From: Amycolatopsis thermophila
GTDB taxonomy: Bacteria > Actinomycetota > Actinomycetes > Mycobacteriales > Pseudonocardiaceae
NCBI RefSeq assembly: GCF_030814215.1
Contig: NZ_JAUSUT010000001.1
Span: 186,001 to 250,000 of the forward strand
Length of the DNA: 64,000 nucleotides
Reading direction: 5' to 3'
In this document: one piece after another, positions 9,938 to 17,521 of the stretch
How positions within the stretch are numbered: position 1 is the first letter of the stretch
How the letters are laid out: each line of letters begins with the position of its first letter
The notes under the pieces: model-generated
Told to the model about the DNA's origin: nothing
Seen by the model: the letters and a program-made list of their open reading frames with translations, nothing else
Databases searched by the model: none
Made by a program: the position numbers and the translations under genes

Positions 9938-9971
9938 CGGGTTCCGGCTCGGGCCGGTGAGCCGGATCCCG
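9938..9971 (+). terminator. Strong hairpin between pxpC and the NlpC/P60 gene
   Basis: Arms CGGGTTCCGGCTC (9938-9950) and GAGCCGGATCCCG (9959-9971) pair at 12 of 13 positions with an 8-nt loop. It may terminate pxpC or form part of the ~150-nt leader of the next gene. No T-tract follows. Confidence 0.5.
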
Positions 9972-10017
9972 AATAGAAGAACCGCAATACCTTCGGTGAC
10001 TGAAGGAGGGTTCAACT

Positions 10018-10470
10018 GTGCCCACTCGAATACGCCGGCTGGTCGTTTTCCCGGTCGCCTGCGCGGTCGCGATGGCCGGGTTGCTGGGTCTGGCCACACC
10101 CGCCGGCGCGACGCAGCTCAGCACCGGTGACCGCATCGTGAACGCCGCTGCCGAGGAGGCCGGCACGCCGTACCGTTCCGGCGGTTCAGGGCCGAGTGGT
10201 TTCGACTGCTCGGGTCTGACGCAGTACGCGCACAAGAAGGTCGGAATCACCCTGCCGCGCACGGCGCGCGACCAGCGTGCGGCGGTGCGCAGCGTGCCGA
10301 AGTCGCAGATGCGGCCGGGCGACCTGGTGTTCTTCTCGAACGGCCGCAGCGTCTACCACGTCGGCATCTTCGCGGGCAACAACAAGATCTGGGCAGCCCC
10401 CGAGTCCGGCGACGTCGTCCGGTTGCAGACCATCTGGACGAATTCCTACACCGTGGGCCGGGCCTGGTGA
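10018..10470 (+). CDS. Secreted NlpC/P60 peptidoglycan endopeptidase
   Basis: 150 residues, GTG start with a strong GAAGGAGGG site. Residues 1-~31 are a Sec signal peptide (RIRR, hydrophobic core, cleavage after GA-rich PAGA). The remainder is a bare NlpC/P60 cysteine-peptidase domain that cuts stem-peptide bonds in peptidoglycan. Catalytic Cys64 lies in FDCSGL and His114 in VYHVGIF. There is no LysM, SH3 or coiled-coil region, so this is a minimal single-domain enzyme that must find the wall without an obvious anchor. A perfect terminator hairpin follows. The 149-nt leader contains a small hairpin just 5' of the ribosome site. Confidence 0.9.
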   Translation: MPTRIRRLVVFPVACAVAMAGLLGLATPAGATQLSTGDRIVNAAAEEAGTPYRSGGSGPSGFDCSGLTQYAHKKVGITLPRTARDQRAAVRSVPKSQMRPGDLVFFSNGRSVYHVGIFAGNNKIWAAPESGDVVRLQTIWTNSYTVGRAW

Positions 10471-10496
10471 CCCGGCCGCACTGACCGGCCATCCCG

Positions 10497-10528
10497 CCGC
10501 CGGGCGCTCGTTGACGAGCGCCCGGCGG
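10497..10528 (+). terminator. Perfect 14-bp terminator hairpin
   Basis: CCGCCGGGCGCTCG pairs perfectly with CGAGCGCCCGGCGG around a TTGA loop, 26 bp after the NlpC/P60 stop. No T-tract, as usual for actinomycete terminators. Confidence 0.85.
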
Positions 10529-10542
10529 ACTCGCGGCTGTCC

Positions 10543-10681
10543 CGGTCGCCTTGCGGGTCTCCCTGTCGCCTCGCGGGTCTCCCTGTCGCCTTGCGGGTGT
10601 TCCGGCGCGTCGCGGATGTTCCGGCCACATCGCGGGTCTCCCGGTCACCTCGCGGGTGTCCCGGCGGCCCCGCGGATGTCC
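10543..10681. repeat. Tandem 20-bp repeat, about seven units
   Basis: Seven head-to-tail units with consensus CGGTCGCCTCGCGGGTSTCC; units start near 10543, 10563, 10583, 10603 (19 bp), 10622, 10642 and 10662. They diverge by 1-6 bases and carry no conserved reading frame. There are no spacers, so this is not a CRISPR array. It lies in a gene-free region. Confidence 0.8.
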
Positions 10682-11175
10682 CCTCACGAATGGCACGTGC
10701 TCCGCCGACATCGCGGTGCGTTCCGGCGGCCTTGTCCTCGCGGCATCGCCTGTGTGCCGGCATCGCTGCCTTTCCTGCTGCGGCATTGCCTTTGGCCCTG
10801 CGGCATCGCTGGTGCCCTGACCACATCGCACTTCGCACTCGAAGCATCGCCTTGTTCCAGAGGCATCGCCTTCGGCCCGGCCTTTCGGAACGCGCCCGCA
10901 GACTTTCTGCCTTTTCCCTGGCCGGCTCGCGCGCGCCCAGCCTGCATCGGCTGCGCACTACCCCGCTCGTCCTTGTCCCCTGCCCGCCGCCCACCACCCA
11001 TCGACCCCCCGCCCGCAACTGCTCCCAGCCCATCCGGCCCACGCCCCCCGTCCCCGCCTCTCCAGCCCGCGCCCGGTGTCGGCGCGCCCCAGCCCAGTTC
11101 GCCCCCAGTCCGCGCATCCCGGCCCTCGCGCATCCCCTACCCGCATCCAGTCGCCGCCGCTACGGTGACCTCGGC
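10682..11175. other. Gene-free region with decayed GCATCGCC-type repeats
   Basis: About 500 bp without a credible gene. Between ~10735 and ~10890 a looser motif (GGCATCGCC plus 8-14 bases) recurs six or more times. The rest is C-rich filler with no hairpin or recognisable protein. Open frames in all six phases here have shadow-type composition. Confidence 0.5.
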
Positions 11176-11211
11176 TTGCAAATAGTCGTTTTCGACTGGT
11201 AGTTTTCGACC
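11176..11211 (+). promoter_or_regulatory. padR promoter with operator; probably leaderless
   Basis: TTGCAA (11176-11181) and TAGTTT (11200-11205) are separated by 18 bp. The spacer holds AGTCG-TTTT-CGACT (11184-11197), and a related half TAGTTTTCGA follows at 11200-11209. The ATG at 11212 is about 7 bp after the -10 and has no ribosome site, pointing to a leaderless mRNA. Autoregulation by PadR is likely. Confidence 0.55.
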
Positions 11212-11775
11212 ATGCCACGTCGAGTCCTGGAGAACCCGCTGGTCCTGGCCGTGATGGGCCTGTTGCTGGAGTCTCCGATGCACCCGTACCAGATGCTCGC
11301 CGAGTTGCGGGAGCGCAGCAAGAACCGGTCGGTCAACCGCGGCACGCTGTACGACGTCGTGGAGGCGCTGGTCGCCGCGGAATGGCTGGCTCCACAAGGA
11401 ACCGAGCGTGACGGCAATCGTCCGGAACGAACGGTGTACGCCCTGACCGGCGCGGGCCGGCACGAGCTGAAACGGCGGCTGGACAACCAGATCCGCGAGC
11501 CCCGGCGCGAGTTCACCGAGTTCCTGGGGGCGGTGAGCTACGTGGGGGCGCTCGGCCCGGACGGAGCGGTGGACGCGTTGACCGAGCGCGCGCGGCGGCT
11601 GGCCGAACGCATCGAGGCAGACCAGGCCCGGCTCGACGAGGCCCTGGACGGTGGCGTGCCGCGGTTGTACGTGATCGAGGCCGAGTACGCGCTCCACCTG
11701 TCCCGGGCCGAACTGGGGTGGGTGCGGAATCTGGTCGACGAGATTCGCGCCGGTTCCCTGGCCTGGCCGTCCTGA
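11212..11775 (+). CDS. PadR family transcriptional regulator
   Basis: 187 residues. Residues 1-~85 form the PadR winged helix (NPLVLAVMGLLLESPMHPYQM, then RGTLYDVVEALVAAEWL and the ERTVYALTGAGRHEL wing). Residues ~95-180 are the helical dimerisation domain of the longer (Vir_act_alpha_C) subfamily. PadR proteins repress neighbouring stress or efflux genes and release DNA on binding an aromatic or lipophilic ligand. An inverted repeat sits in its own promoter. The next gene begins 12 bp downstream with its own ribosome site, so the two are probably one operon. Confidence 0.9.
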   Translation: MPRRVLENPLVLAVMGLLLESPMHPYQMLAELRERSKNRSVNRGTLYDVVEALVAAEWLAPQGTERDGNRPERTVYALTGAGRHELKRRLDNQIREPRREFTEFLGAVSYVGALGPDGAVDALTERARRLAERIEADQARLDEALDGGVPRLYVIEAEYALHLSRAELGWVRNLVDEIRAGSLAWPS

Positions 11776-11787
11776 GAGAGGAGTTCT

Positions 11788-12753
11788 GTGCTTTTCGGTG
11801 TTTATCCCGGTGGTGTCACGGGCGACGACAGTGGCGGTTTGACCACTGGACCGCCGGACGATCCGGAACAGGTGAACCGCGCGATCGGCATGTTGCAGGG
11901 GCGTCCGGGTCGGCCGTTCCTGGTGCGGGCCTACCTCGGTTTCAGCGACACCACGTCGCCCAACGGTCCACACGAGACGGCCACGCCCGCAACGGCACTG
12001 CAGTACACCGGTGAGGGCCGCGCATTGGACCTCGTCGCCCAGTACCAGTCGGCGGCTGGGAACGTTCCGGGTTATGCCGCGTTCGTGCGACAGGTGGTCT
12101 CCCAGTACGGCGCCCAGACCGCGACGCTGCAGGTGACGGAGGAGCCGAACATGCCGGACAACCCGGTGCTGGACGGCTACTACCCGAAGGTCGTCGAGGC
12201 GCTGGTCGCCGGCGTATCCGCGGCGAAGGAGCGCGCCCGCGAGCTCGGTTTCGACCACCTGCGCGTCGGGTTCAACACCACACCCCTCTTCGGCCCGGGC
12301 GCGTCGTTCATCGCCGACCTGGTGCAGGCAGGCGGGCCGGCTTTCGTGTGCGACCTGGACTACATCGGCCTGGACTTCTTCCCGGACGTCTTCCGCCCGG
12401 TGCCGATCATCGAGTTGGCCGACGCAGTGACCGGCCTCCTACGCCACCACCGCGAGAACGTGCTGGCACCGGCCGGTCTCGGGGATGTCCCGCTGCACAT
12501 CACCGAGCACGGCTGGCCCACCGGCCCCGACCGTTCATCGGCGCGTCAGTCCGAAGTGGTCGAAACGGTGGTCCGCGCGCTCGCGGGGGCGGCTGCGCAA
12601 CTCAACATCACCACCTACACCCATTTCTCCCTTCGCGACGCGGACAGCTCCAACTCCGGCCTGTTCCACCAATTCGGCCTCCTGACAGATACCTACACGC
12701 CGAAACCCGCCTTCCACACCTACCGTGACTTGATCAACGAACTGGCCGGCTGA
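11788..12753 (+). CDS. Glycoside-hydrolase-like TIM-barrel protein
   Basis: 321 residues from GTG 11788, with GAGAGGAG upstream. There is no signal peptide, so it is probably cytoplasmic. The fold resembles clan GH-A glycosidases: a strand ending VTEEPN (Glu118/Glu119) would supply the acid/base, and a later strand ending HITEHGWP (Glu240) the nucleophile. YIGLDFFPD and TYTHFSLRDADSS suit barrel strands 6 and 8. The exact GH family was not identified. It is downstream of and probably controlled by the PadR gene. If it is not a hydrolase it may be a sugar-binding barrel, but both glutamates are present. Confidence 0.6.
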   Translation: MLFGVYPGGVTGDDSGGLTTGPPDDPEQVNRAIGMLQGRPGRPFLVRAYLGFSDTTSPNGPHETATPATALQYTGEGRALDLVAQYQSAAGNVPGYAAFVRQVVSQYGAQTATLQVTEEPNMPDNPVLDGYYPKVVEALVAGVSAAKERARELGFDHLRVGFNTTPLFGPGASFIADLVQAGGPAFVCDLDYIGLDFFPDVFRPVPIIELADAVTGLLRHHRENVLAPAGLGDVPLHITEHGWPTGPDRSSARQSEVVETVVRALAGAAAQLNITTYTHFSLRDADSSNSGLFHQFGLLTDTYTPKPAFHTYRDLINELAG

Positions 12754-12906
12754 CCGGCAGCGTCGGCTCCCCACTGTTCGACTCCCGCCGCACCCGCCGT
12801 GCTGGTCACCGACACCTGCCCACGCGCGGCGCCCACGGAGCCCCGTGCCCAGCCGCGCGCGCCACAACCACCTCCCTTACTCACTGGCCACCCGCCGGTC
12901 GAGCGC

Positions 12907-13512
12907 TCATCGACTCACCATCTGCGCCCGCGCCGCCGCGACGGCATCCCGCGCCGCGTCGTCCACCACCGCCGGGTCGGGTGGCTCCCGCAAGAGCACC
13001 AGGCGGTGGTAGATCGGCGCCGTCGCGGCCACCACCACCCGGTGCGCGTCCGTGCCTTCCGGGACCTCGCCGCGCGCCACCGCCCGGTCGATCACCACCT
13101 CGCAGCGCCGGTAGCGATCGCGCCAGAACTCGCGCAGCGCGGCGGCCGCCTGCGGGGATTGGAACGAGGCGTTGATCAGCGCGCGGGTGACCGATGTCTC
13201 CGCGTCCAGCGCCTCGTACACCTCGCGGTTGATCGCGGTCAGGTCGCCGAGCAGGGACCCGGTGTCGGCGGGCGCCCACTCGTCGTCGGTCGCCGCGTCG
13301 AACACGTCCGCCAGCAGGCCGCCGACATCGCGCCACCGGCGGTAGACCGTGGCGCGGTGCACGCCGGCCCGCTCGGCGACCGCGTCCATGTTGAGGCCGT
13401 CGTACTGGACCTCGACCAGCAACGACATCGCGGCGTCGATCACCATCTCCCGGTTCCGGGCGGTGCGCCCGCCAGGACGACGACGGGGAGTTGCGGATTC
13501 CGGCTCGGTCAT
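12907..13512 (-). CDS. TetR family repressor, divergent from streptogramin lyase
   Basis: 201 residues, ATG at 13512. The N-terminal helix-turn-helix covers residues ~20-65 (AVAERAGVHRATVYRRW). The C-terminal part resembles TetR_C-type ligand domains (ALINASFQSPQAAAALREFW). The gene is transcribed away from the streptogramin B lyase gene with only 47 bp between the two starts, and that gap holds a strong palindrome. The arrangement resembles antibiotic-induced resistance genes: the repressor would bind drug and free the lyase promoter. The ligand is not proven by sequence. Confidence 0.9.
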   Translation of the reverse strand: MTEPESATPRRRPGGRTARNREMVIDAAMSLLVEVQYDGLNMDAVAERAGVHRATVYRRWRDVGGLLADVFDAATDDEWAPADTGSLLGDLTAINREVYEALDAETSVTRALINASFQSPQAAAALREFWRDRYRRCEVVIDRAVARGEVPEGTDAHRVVVAATAPIYHRLVLLREPPDPAVVDDAARDAVAAARAQMVSR

Positions 13513-13521
13513 GCCATCATC

Positions 13522-13545
13522 TTACTGCGACATCCGTCGCATTAA
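13522..13545. promoter_or_regulatory. TetR operator between tetR and the lyase gene
   Basis: TGCGAC-ATCC-GTCGCA (13526-13541) is a perfect inverted repeat. Extending it by 4 bp on each side (TTAC...TTAA) adds 3 of 4 more pairs. It occupies the middle of the 47-bp divergent gap, so one bound dimer pair could close both promoters. Confidence 0.75.
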
Positions 13546-13559
13546 CAGAGGGGGCGGGG

Positions 13560-14417
13560 ATGAAATTCGACGAGATCGCGGTGACCGGCGCTCCGTACGG
13601 CGTCACGGCGGGGCCGGACGGACGGATGTGGGTGACGTCCGTCCACAGCGGACAGATCCTGCGCATCGGGGACGAGGTGTCGGTGTTCGACCTCGATCCG
13701 GGCTGCGGTCCGGCCGTCATCACCCCCGGGCCGGACGGTGCGCTCTGGTTCACCCGGCTGCACGACCACCGTATCGGCCGGATCGACGTCGATGGCGCCA
13801 GCACGTCGTTCGCCCTGCCCACTCCGGAAGCGGGCCCGTACGGGATGGCGGCCGGGCCGGACGGCGCGCTGTGGTTCACTGAGATGAACCTCGACCGCGT
13901 CGGGCGGATCACGGTGGACGGCGAGATCACCGAGATCCCGCTGGGCGTCGAGGGTTCCTACGCCTCGACGATCGTCACGGGCGCGGACGGCGCGCTGTGG
14001 GTCACGCTGAACCAGGCCCACGCCATAGCCCGGGTGACCGTGGACGGCAAGGTCACGGTGTTCGCCCTGCCGACCGAGAAGGCCGCACCGGTCGGCATCG
14101 CCCGGGGCGACGATGGCGCGGTTTGGTTCGTCGAGATCGGCGCGGGACAGGTTGGCCGGGTCACACCGGAGGGTGAGATCACAGAGTTTCCCCTGCCCCA
14201 ACGGGACGCGCGCCCCCACGCGATCGCCGCCGACGGCGCGGGTGGGTGCTGGTTCACCGAGTGGGGCGCGAACCGGGTCGGGCACGTGACCGCGAACGGG
14301 GAGTTCGAGCACTTCGCCCTGCCCACACCGGGTTCCGAGCCGCACGGGCTGGCGGTGGCGCCCGACGGAGCGGTGTGGGTGGCGCTCGAAGCCGGGAAGG
14401 TGGCGCGATTGCACTGA
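13560..14417 (+). CDS. vgb: Streptogramin B lyase (virginiamycin B lyase, Vgb-like)
   Basis: 285 residues from ATG 13560, preceded by GGGGGCGGGG. Vgb is a cytoplasmic seven-bladed beta-propeller that linearises streptogramin B antibiotics by a metal-dependent elimination at the ester bond. Six or seven blade repeats of the type GxDGALWFTE are visible. The residues shown to matter in staphylococcal Vgb (His228, Glu268, His270, Glu284) align with His220, Glu260, His262 and Glu277 here, after a constant offset of 8 and one indel. Length is close to Vgb (about 295). Retention of all four supports real lyase activity. The divergent TetR gene and operator suggest inducible control. Confidence 0.88.
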   Translation: MKFDEIAVTGAPYGVTAGPDGRMWVTSVHSGQILRIGDEVSVFDLDPGCGPAVITPGPDGALWFTRLHDHRIGRIDVDGASTSFALPTPEAGPYGMAAGPDGALWFTEMNLDRVGRITVDGEITEIPLGVEGSYASTIVTGADGALWVTLNQAHAIARVTVDGKVTVFALPTEKAAPVGIARGDDGAVWFVEIGAGQVGRVTPEGEITEFPLPQRDARPHAIAADGAGGCWFTEWGANRVGHVTANGEFEHFALPTPGSEPHGLAVAPDGAVWVALEAGKVARLH

Positions 14418-14594
14418 GACCTGTGACGAGCCCGCAGGCGACGGGGCTGGTTGCCACCACCGGGCAGAGTGGATGCGACGGGTCGGTACGGACGCCGGTG
14501 GGAGCGCACCCAGATTGGTGGGCACGCGGCTCGGTGCTCGAACCGGCCGGCGCGTAAACGGGTCGGTGGCGCGCCGGTGAGAGCGCACGCGGAT

Positions 14595-14750
14595 CGGTGC
14601 GCAAACGGGTCGGTGCGCGAGCTGGCCGGTACGCACGCACATCGGTGCGCAAACCCAGCCGGTGCGCGGGTCGGCACGCAAACGGGCCAGTGCGCAAACT
14701 GACCGGCGCGCACCCGGATCGGTGCACAAGCAGATCGGCGGGCGAACGGG
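14595..14750. repeat. Tandem 16-bp repeat, about ten units
   Basis: Units with the core CGGTGCGCAAACGGGT recur every 16 bp (one 17-bp and one 12-bp unit), some drifting to CGGTACGC, CAGTGCGC or CGGCGCGC. Weaker copies extend on both sides from ~14500 to ~14820. No reading frame is conserved. The array fills most of the gene-free gap (14418-14829) between the lyase and tctA. Confidence 0.75.
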
Positions 14751-14829
14751 CGGTGCGCGAGAGGGTCAGGGCGCGCGGCTCGACGGGCAACCGGATCGGT
14801 ACGCGAACGCGAACGGGCCGGTGCGTGAG

Positions 14830-14860
14830 CGGGAGGGCGGCCCCGCGGACCGCCCTCCCG
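14830..14860. terminator. Perfect hairpin between convergent genes
   Basis: CGGGAGGGCGG (14830-14840) pairs with CCGCCCTCCCG (14850-14860), and flanking GTGAG/CTCAC extend it. It is placed to terminate tctA from the minus strand and possibly the lyase transcript from the plus strand. Confidence 0.75.
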
Positions 14861-14910
14861 GATCTCACTCGCCCGGCGGCCGGCGGCATGTGTGCCGACA
14901 GCCCTGGGCG

Positions 14911-16404
14911 CTACACGGCGGCCGGATCGCGGCGGCGTACCAGCTTCCGCGCGAGGGGCCACACCAGCAGCACGGCGACCAGCACGTAGACCGCGATTGC
15001 GAGCGGGGAGTTGACCAGGCCGGACAGATCACCGTCGCTGATCTGCAGTGCGCGCCGCATCTGCTGTTCCGCGCTTGGGCCCAGGATGACCCCGATGATC
15101 GCGGGCAGGACGGGCAACCCGAAGCGCCGCATGACGAAACCGATCACGCCGATCACATAGAGGAGGATCAGATCGATCACGGAACCGCTCACGGCGTACG
15201 CGCCGACACTGGCGAAGAACAGGATCCCGGCATACAGGTAGGGCCGCGGGATCCGTAGCAGCTTCGCCCACACCGGTGCCATCGGCAGGTTGATCAGCAG
15301 CAACAGCACCAGCCCGACGAACAGGCTCGCGATCAGTGCCCACACCAGCGCGGACTCCCGCTGGAACAACAACGGGCCGGGCTGGATGCCGTACTGCTGG
15401 AACGCCGCCAGCATCACCGCGGCCACCGCAGTGGTCGGCAGACCGAGCGTCAGCATCGACACCAGCGTCCCGGCAGCCGAGGCGCTGGCCGTCGATTCGG
15501 GGCCGGCGACGCCCTCGATGGCGCCCTTGCCGAACTCCTCTTTCCTGCGGGACAAGCGCTTCTCGGTCACGTAGGACAGGAAGGTCGGGATCTCGGCCCC
15601 GCCCGCGGGGATCGCGCCGAACGGGAAACCGATCACCGGCCCGCGCAGCCACGGCTTCCAGGTCCGGCGCAGGTCGGAGCGCGACAGCCACGGCCGTCCG
15701 ACCGGTATCGCCTCGGCCTGGGTCTGCCGCAGGTGCGCCGCCACCCACAGCGACTCACCGACGGCGAACAGGCCCACGGCCACGATCACGACGTCGACGC
15801 CGTCCGCGAGGTGCAGTGAACCGAACGTCAGTCGCGACTGGCCGGTCATCTCGTCGAGCCCCACCAGGCCGATGGTCAGACCGATCAGCAACGACGCGTA
15901 GCCGCGAACCCGGGACCTGCCGAGCACCGACGTCACCGCGATGAACGCCAGCACCATGATCGCGAAGTAGTCGGGCGCGCCGATGTCCACCGCGAGGTCC
16001 GCGATCAACGGCGCCAGCAGCACCAGGGCGATGGTGCCGATGATGCCGCCGGTGAAGTGGCCGATCGCCGCCGCGGCGAGCGCCTGCGGACCACGGCCCT
16101 TGCGCGCCATCGGGTTGCCCTCGATCGCTGTGACGACCGCGGCGCTCTCCCCTGGCGTGTTCAGCAGGATCGACGTCGTCGAGCCGCCGAACATGCCGCC
16201 GTAGTAGATGCCGGCGAACATGATGAACGCCGCCGTCGGGTCGAGTCCGTAGGTCACCGGCAGCAGCAGCGCCACCGCCATCGCCGGGCCGATGCCCGGC
16301 AGCACCCCGATCGCGGTGCCGAGTAGGACACCGATCGCGGCGAACAACAGGTGCGACGGGGTCAGCGCGGTGCCGAAGCCCGCCCAGAGGTTCGACAGGT
16401 CCAT
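14911..16404 (-). CDS. tctA: Tripartite tricarboxylate transporter large permease TctA
   Basis: 497 residues, about 12 predicted membrane spans. Family motifs are [19 protein letters not shown] near the N-terminus, then [20 protein letters not shown] and [14 protein letters not shown]. TctA is the large subunit of a secondary, binding-protein-dependent transporter for citrate or related di/tricarboxylates. It follows tctB by 3 bp on the minus strand. The two-component system across the divergent promoter is of the CitA/CitB type, which fits a carboxylate substrate. The substrate itself cannot be read from sequence. Confidence 0.95.
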   Translation of the reverse strand: MDLSNLWAGFGTALTPSHLLFAAIGVLLGTAIGVLPGIGPAMAVALLLPVTYGLDPTAAFIMFAGIYYGGMFGGSTTSILLNTPGESAAVVTAIEGNPMARKGRGPQALAAAAIGHFTGGIIGTIALVLLAPLIADLAVDIGAPDYFAIMVLAFIAVTSVLGRSRVRGYASLLIGLTIGLVGLDEMTGQSRLTFGSLHLADGVDVVIVAVGLFAVGESLWVAAHLRQTQAEAIPVGRPWLSRSDLRRTWKPWLRGPVIGFPFGAIPAGGAEIPTFLSYVTEKRLSRRKEEFGKGAIEGVAGPESTASASAAGTLVSMLTLGLPTTAVAAVMLAAFQQYGIQPGPLLFQRESALVWALIASLFVGLVLLLLINLPMAPVWAKLLRIPRPYLYAGILFFASVGAYAVSGSVIDLILLYVIGVIGFVMRRFGLPVLPAIIGVILGPSAEQQMRRALQISDGDLSGLVNSPLAIAVYVLVAVLLVWPLARKLVRRRDPAAV

Positions 16405-16407
16405 CGG

Positions 16408-16929
16408 TTACAGCACCCCCATCAGCGGGCCGCCGGGCAGCGGAACGCCCAGCAGGACGGTGAACACGAGCCACGTCACGAGCGACACCGCGGCCGAGAT
16501 CAGCGGGTCACGGACGGGGTGGCGGCTGCCCAGCGCGTAGGCCGCGCCCCAGAACATGATCGCCGACGACAGCGGGAAGCCGAGCGTGTCGATCAGTGCC
16601 GCGTTGGCCAGGAAGGCGCCCGACAGCAACAGGACCGTGCGCCAGTCGGCGGGGGCGTCCAGGTCGACGTCCTCCCCCGCCTCGGCCTCGCCGCGCCCAC
16701 CGCGGAGCACGTCGCGCGCAAGCAGCACGGCGACGAGCAGCAACAGCGACCCGACGAGGATCGGCACCGCCTTGGGGCCCACCGGTCCGCGCTGGGTGAA
16801 GTCCGCCGGGATGCGCAGGGCGTCGACGAGCACCAGGACACCGACGGCGAACAGGAAGGCGCAGACGCCCAGTTCGGAATGCGTGCGCCACCAGGACTTT
16901 GGTGGCGCCTCCTGCTCGAGCACGCTCAT
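16408..16929 (-). CDS. tctB: Tripartite tricarboxylate transporter small subunit TctB
   Basis: 173 residues, ATG 16929 with GGAGGAG at good spacing. Four predicted membrane helices (for example ELGVCAFLFAVGVLVLVDAL and VSLVTWLVFTVLLGVPLPGG) match the TctB family. It pairs with TctA in the membrane. An unusually long, repeat-filled gap of about 590 bp separates it from tctC, although all three usually lie close together. Confidence 0.92.
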   Translation of the reverse strand: MSVLEQEAPPKSWWRTHSELGVCAFLFAVGVLVLVDALRIPADFTQRGPVGPKAVPILVGSLLLLVAVLLARDVLRGGRGEAEAGEDVDLDAPADWRTVLLLSGAFLANAALIDTLGFPLSSAIMFWGAAYALGSRHPVRDPLISAAVSLVTWLVFTVLLGVPLPGGPLMGVL

Positions 16930-17127
16930 GCCAGCTCCTCCACGCCCCACCAAGGAACATCCAAGTCCGACTGCACACGCCGCCACCACGTCGACGGCGC
17001 CTCGCGCTCGCTCCTCGGGCCACCACGGCGCTCGATACGCGCGCCATCCGCGCGAGCGCACGAGTTCAACCAGGAGGGCGCAGGACACCACGAAGTCGAC
17101 GGCGACACGGCGCTCCTGCCGCACCGG

Positions 17128-17217
17128 CCATCCACAACGTCCCGACCGCCCACAACGTGCCAGCCGTCTACAACATGCAGGCCACGCACAACGCGGCAGC
17201 TGGCCACAAGGCGCCGG
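17128..17217. repeat. Tandem 18-bp repeat, five units
   Basis: Five contiguous 18-bp units (starts 17128, 17146, 17164, 17182, 17200) share the core CC-N4-ACAACG-N6. The minus strand would read as a 6-residue V-V-D-G-type repeat, but no start or coding context supports a protein. It is part of the 592-bp tctB-tctC gap (16930-17521). Confidence 0.8.
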
Positions 17218-17354
17218 GCAACCGGCCGTCGGGCACACCCTGTCCCGGGTGCGTGCGGCCGCGGCCTCGGCAACATCCGCTCCGCACTCAAACCGGCCCC
17301 ACTACGCGAGGCTGGGTAACCGCTCACGGCCGAGTCCGCCGGCACCTCCCGCCG

Positions 17355-17459
17355 GCCACCCACAACGCGCCCGCCGTCCACGACGCGCCGGCTTCCCGCG
17401 ACGCGCCCGTCCACGACGTCCCGGCCATCAACAACGTGCTGGCCGTCCACAACGCGCTG
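17355..17459. repeat. Second 18-bp tandem array of the same family
   Basis: Six units (18, 18, 18, 15, 18, 18 bp) with consensus GCCGTCCACAACGCGCTG, clearly related to the array at 17128. The ~135 bp between the two arrays and the remaining ends of this gap show no gene, hairpin or further repeat. Confidence 0.8.
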
Positions 17460-17521
17460 GCCAGCCGCTACCGGCGGATCATCCGCACGCCATCGGAGCG
17501 TTCGCGGGAACTTCGGCTCCT

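Noticed and set aside
9869-10017. c-di-AMP (ydaO) riboswitch in the NlpC/P60 leader
   Set aside because: Such riboswitches often precede wall hydrolases in actinomycetes, but the conserved ydaO core sequences were not found; only simple hairpins are present.
10543-10681. CRISPR array
   Set aside because: Units are contiguous, without unique spacers, and no cas gene is in the window.
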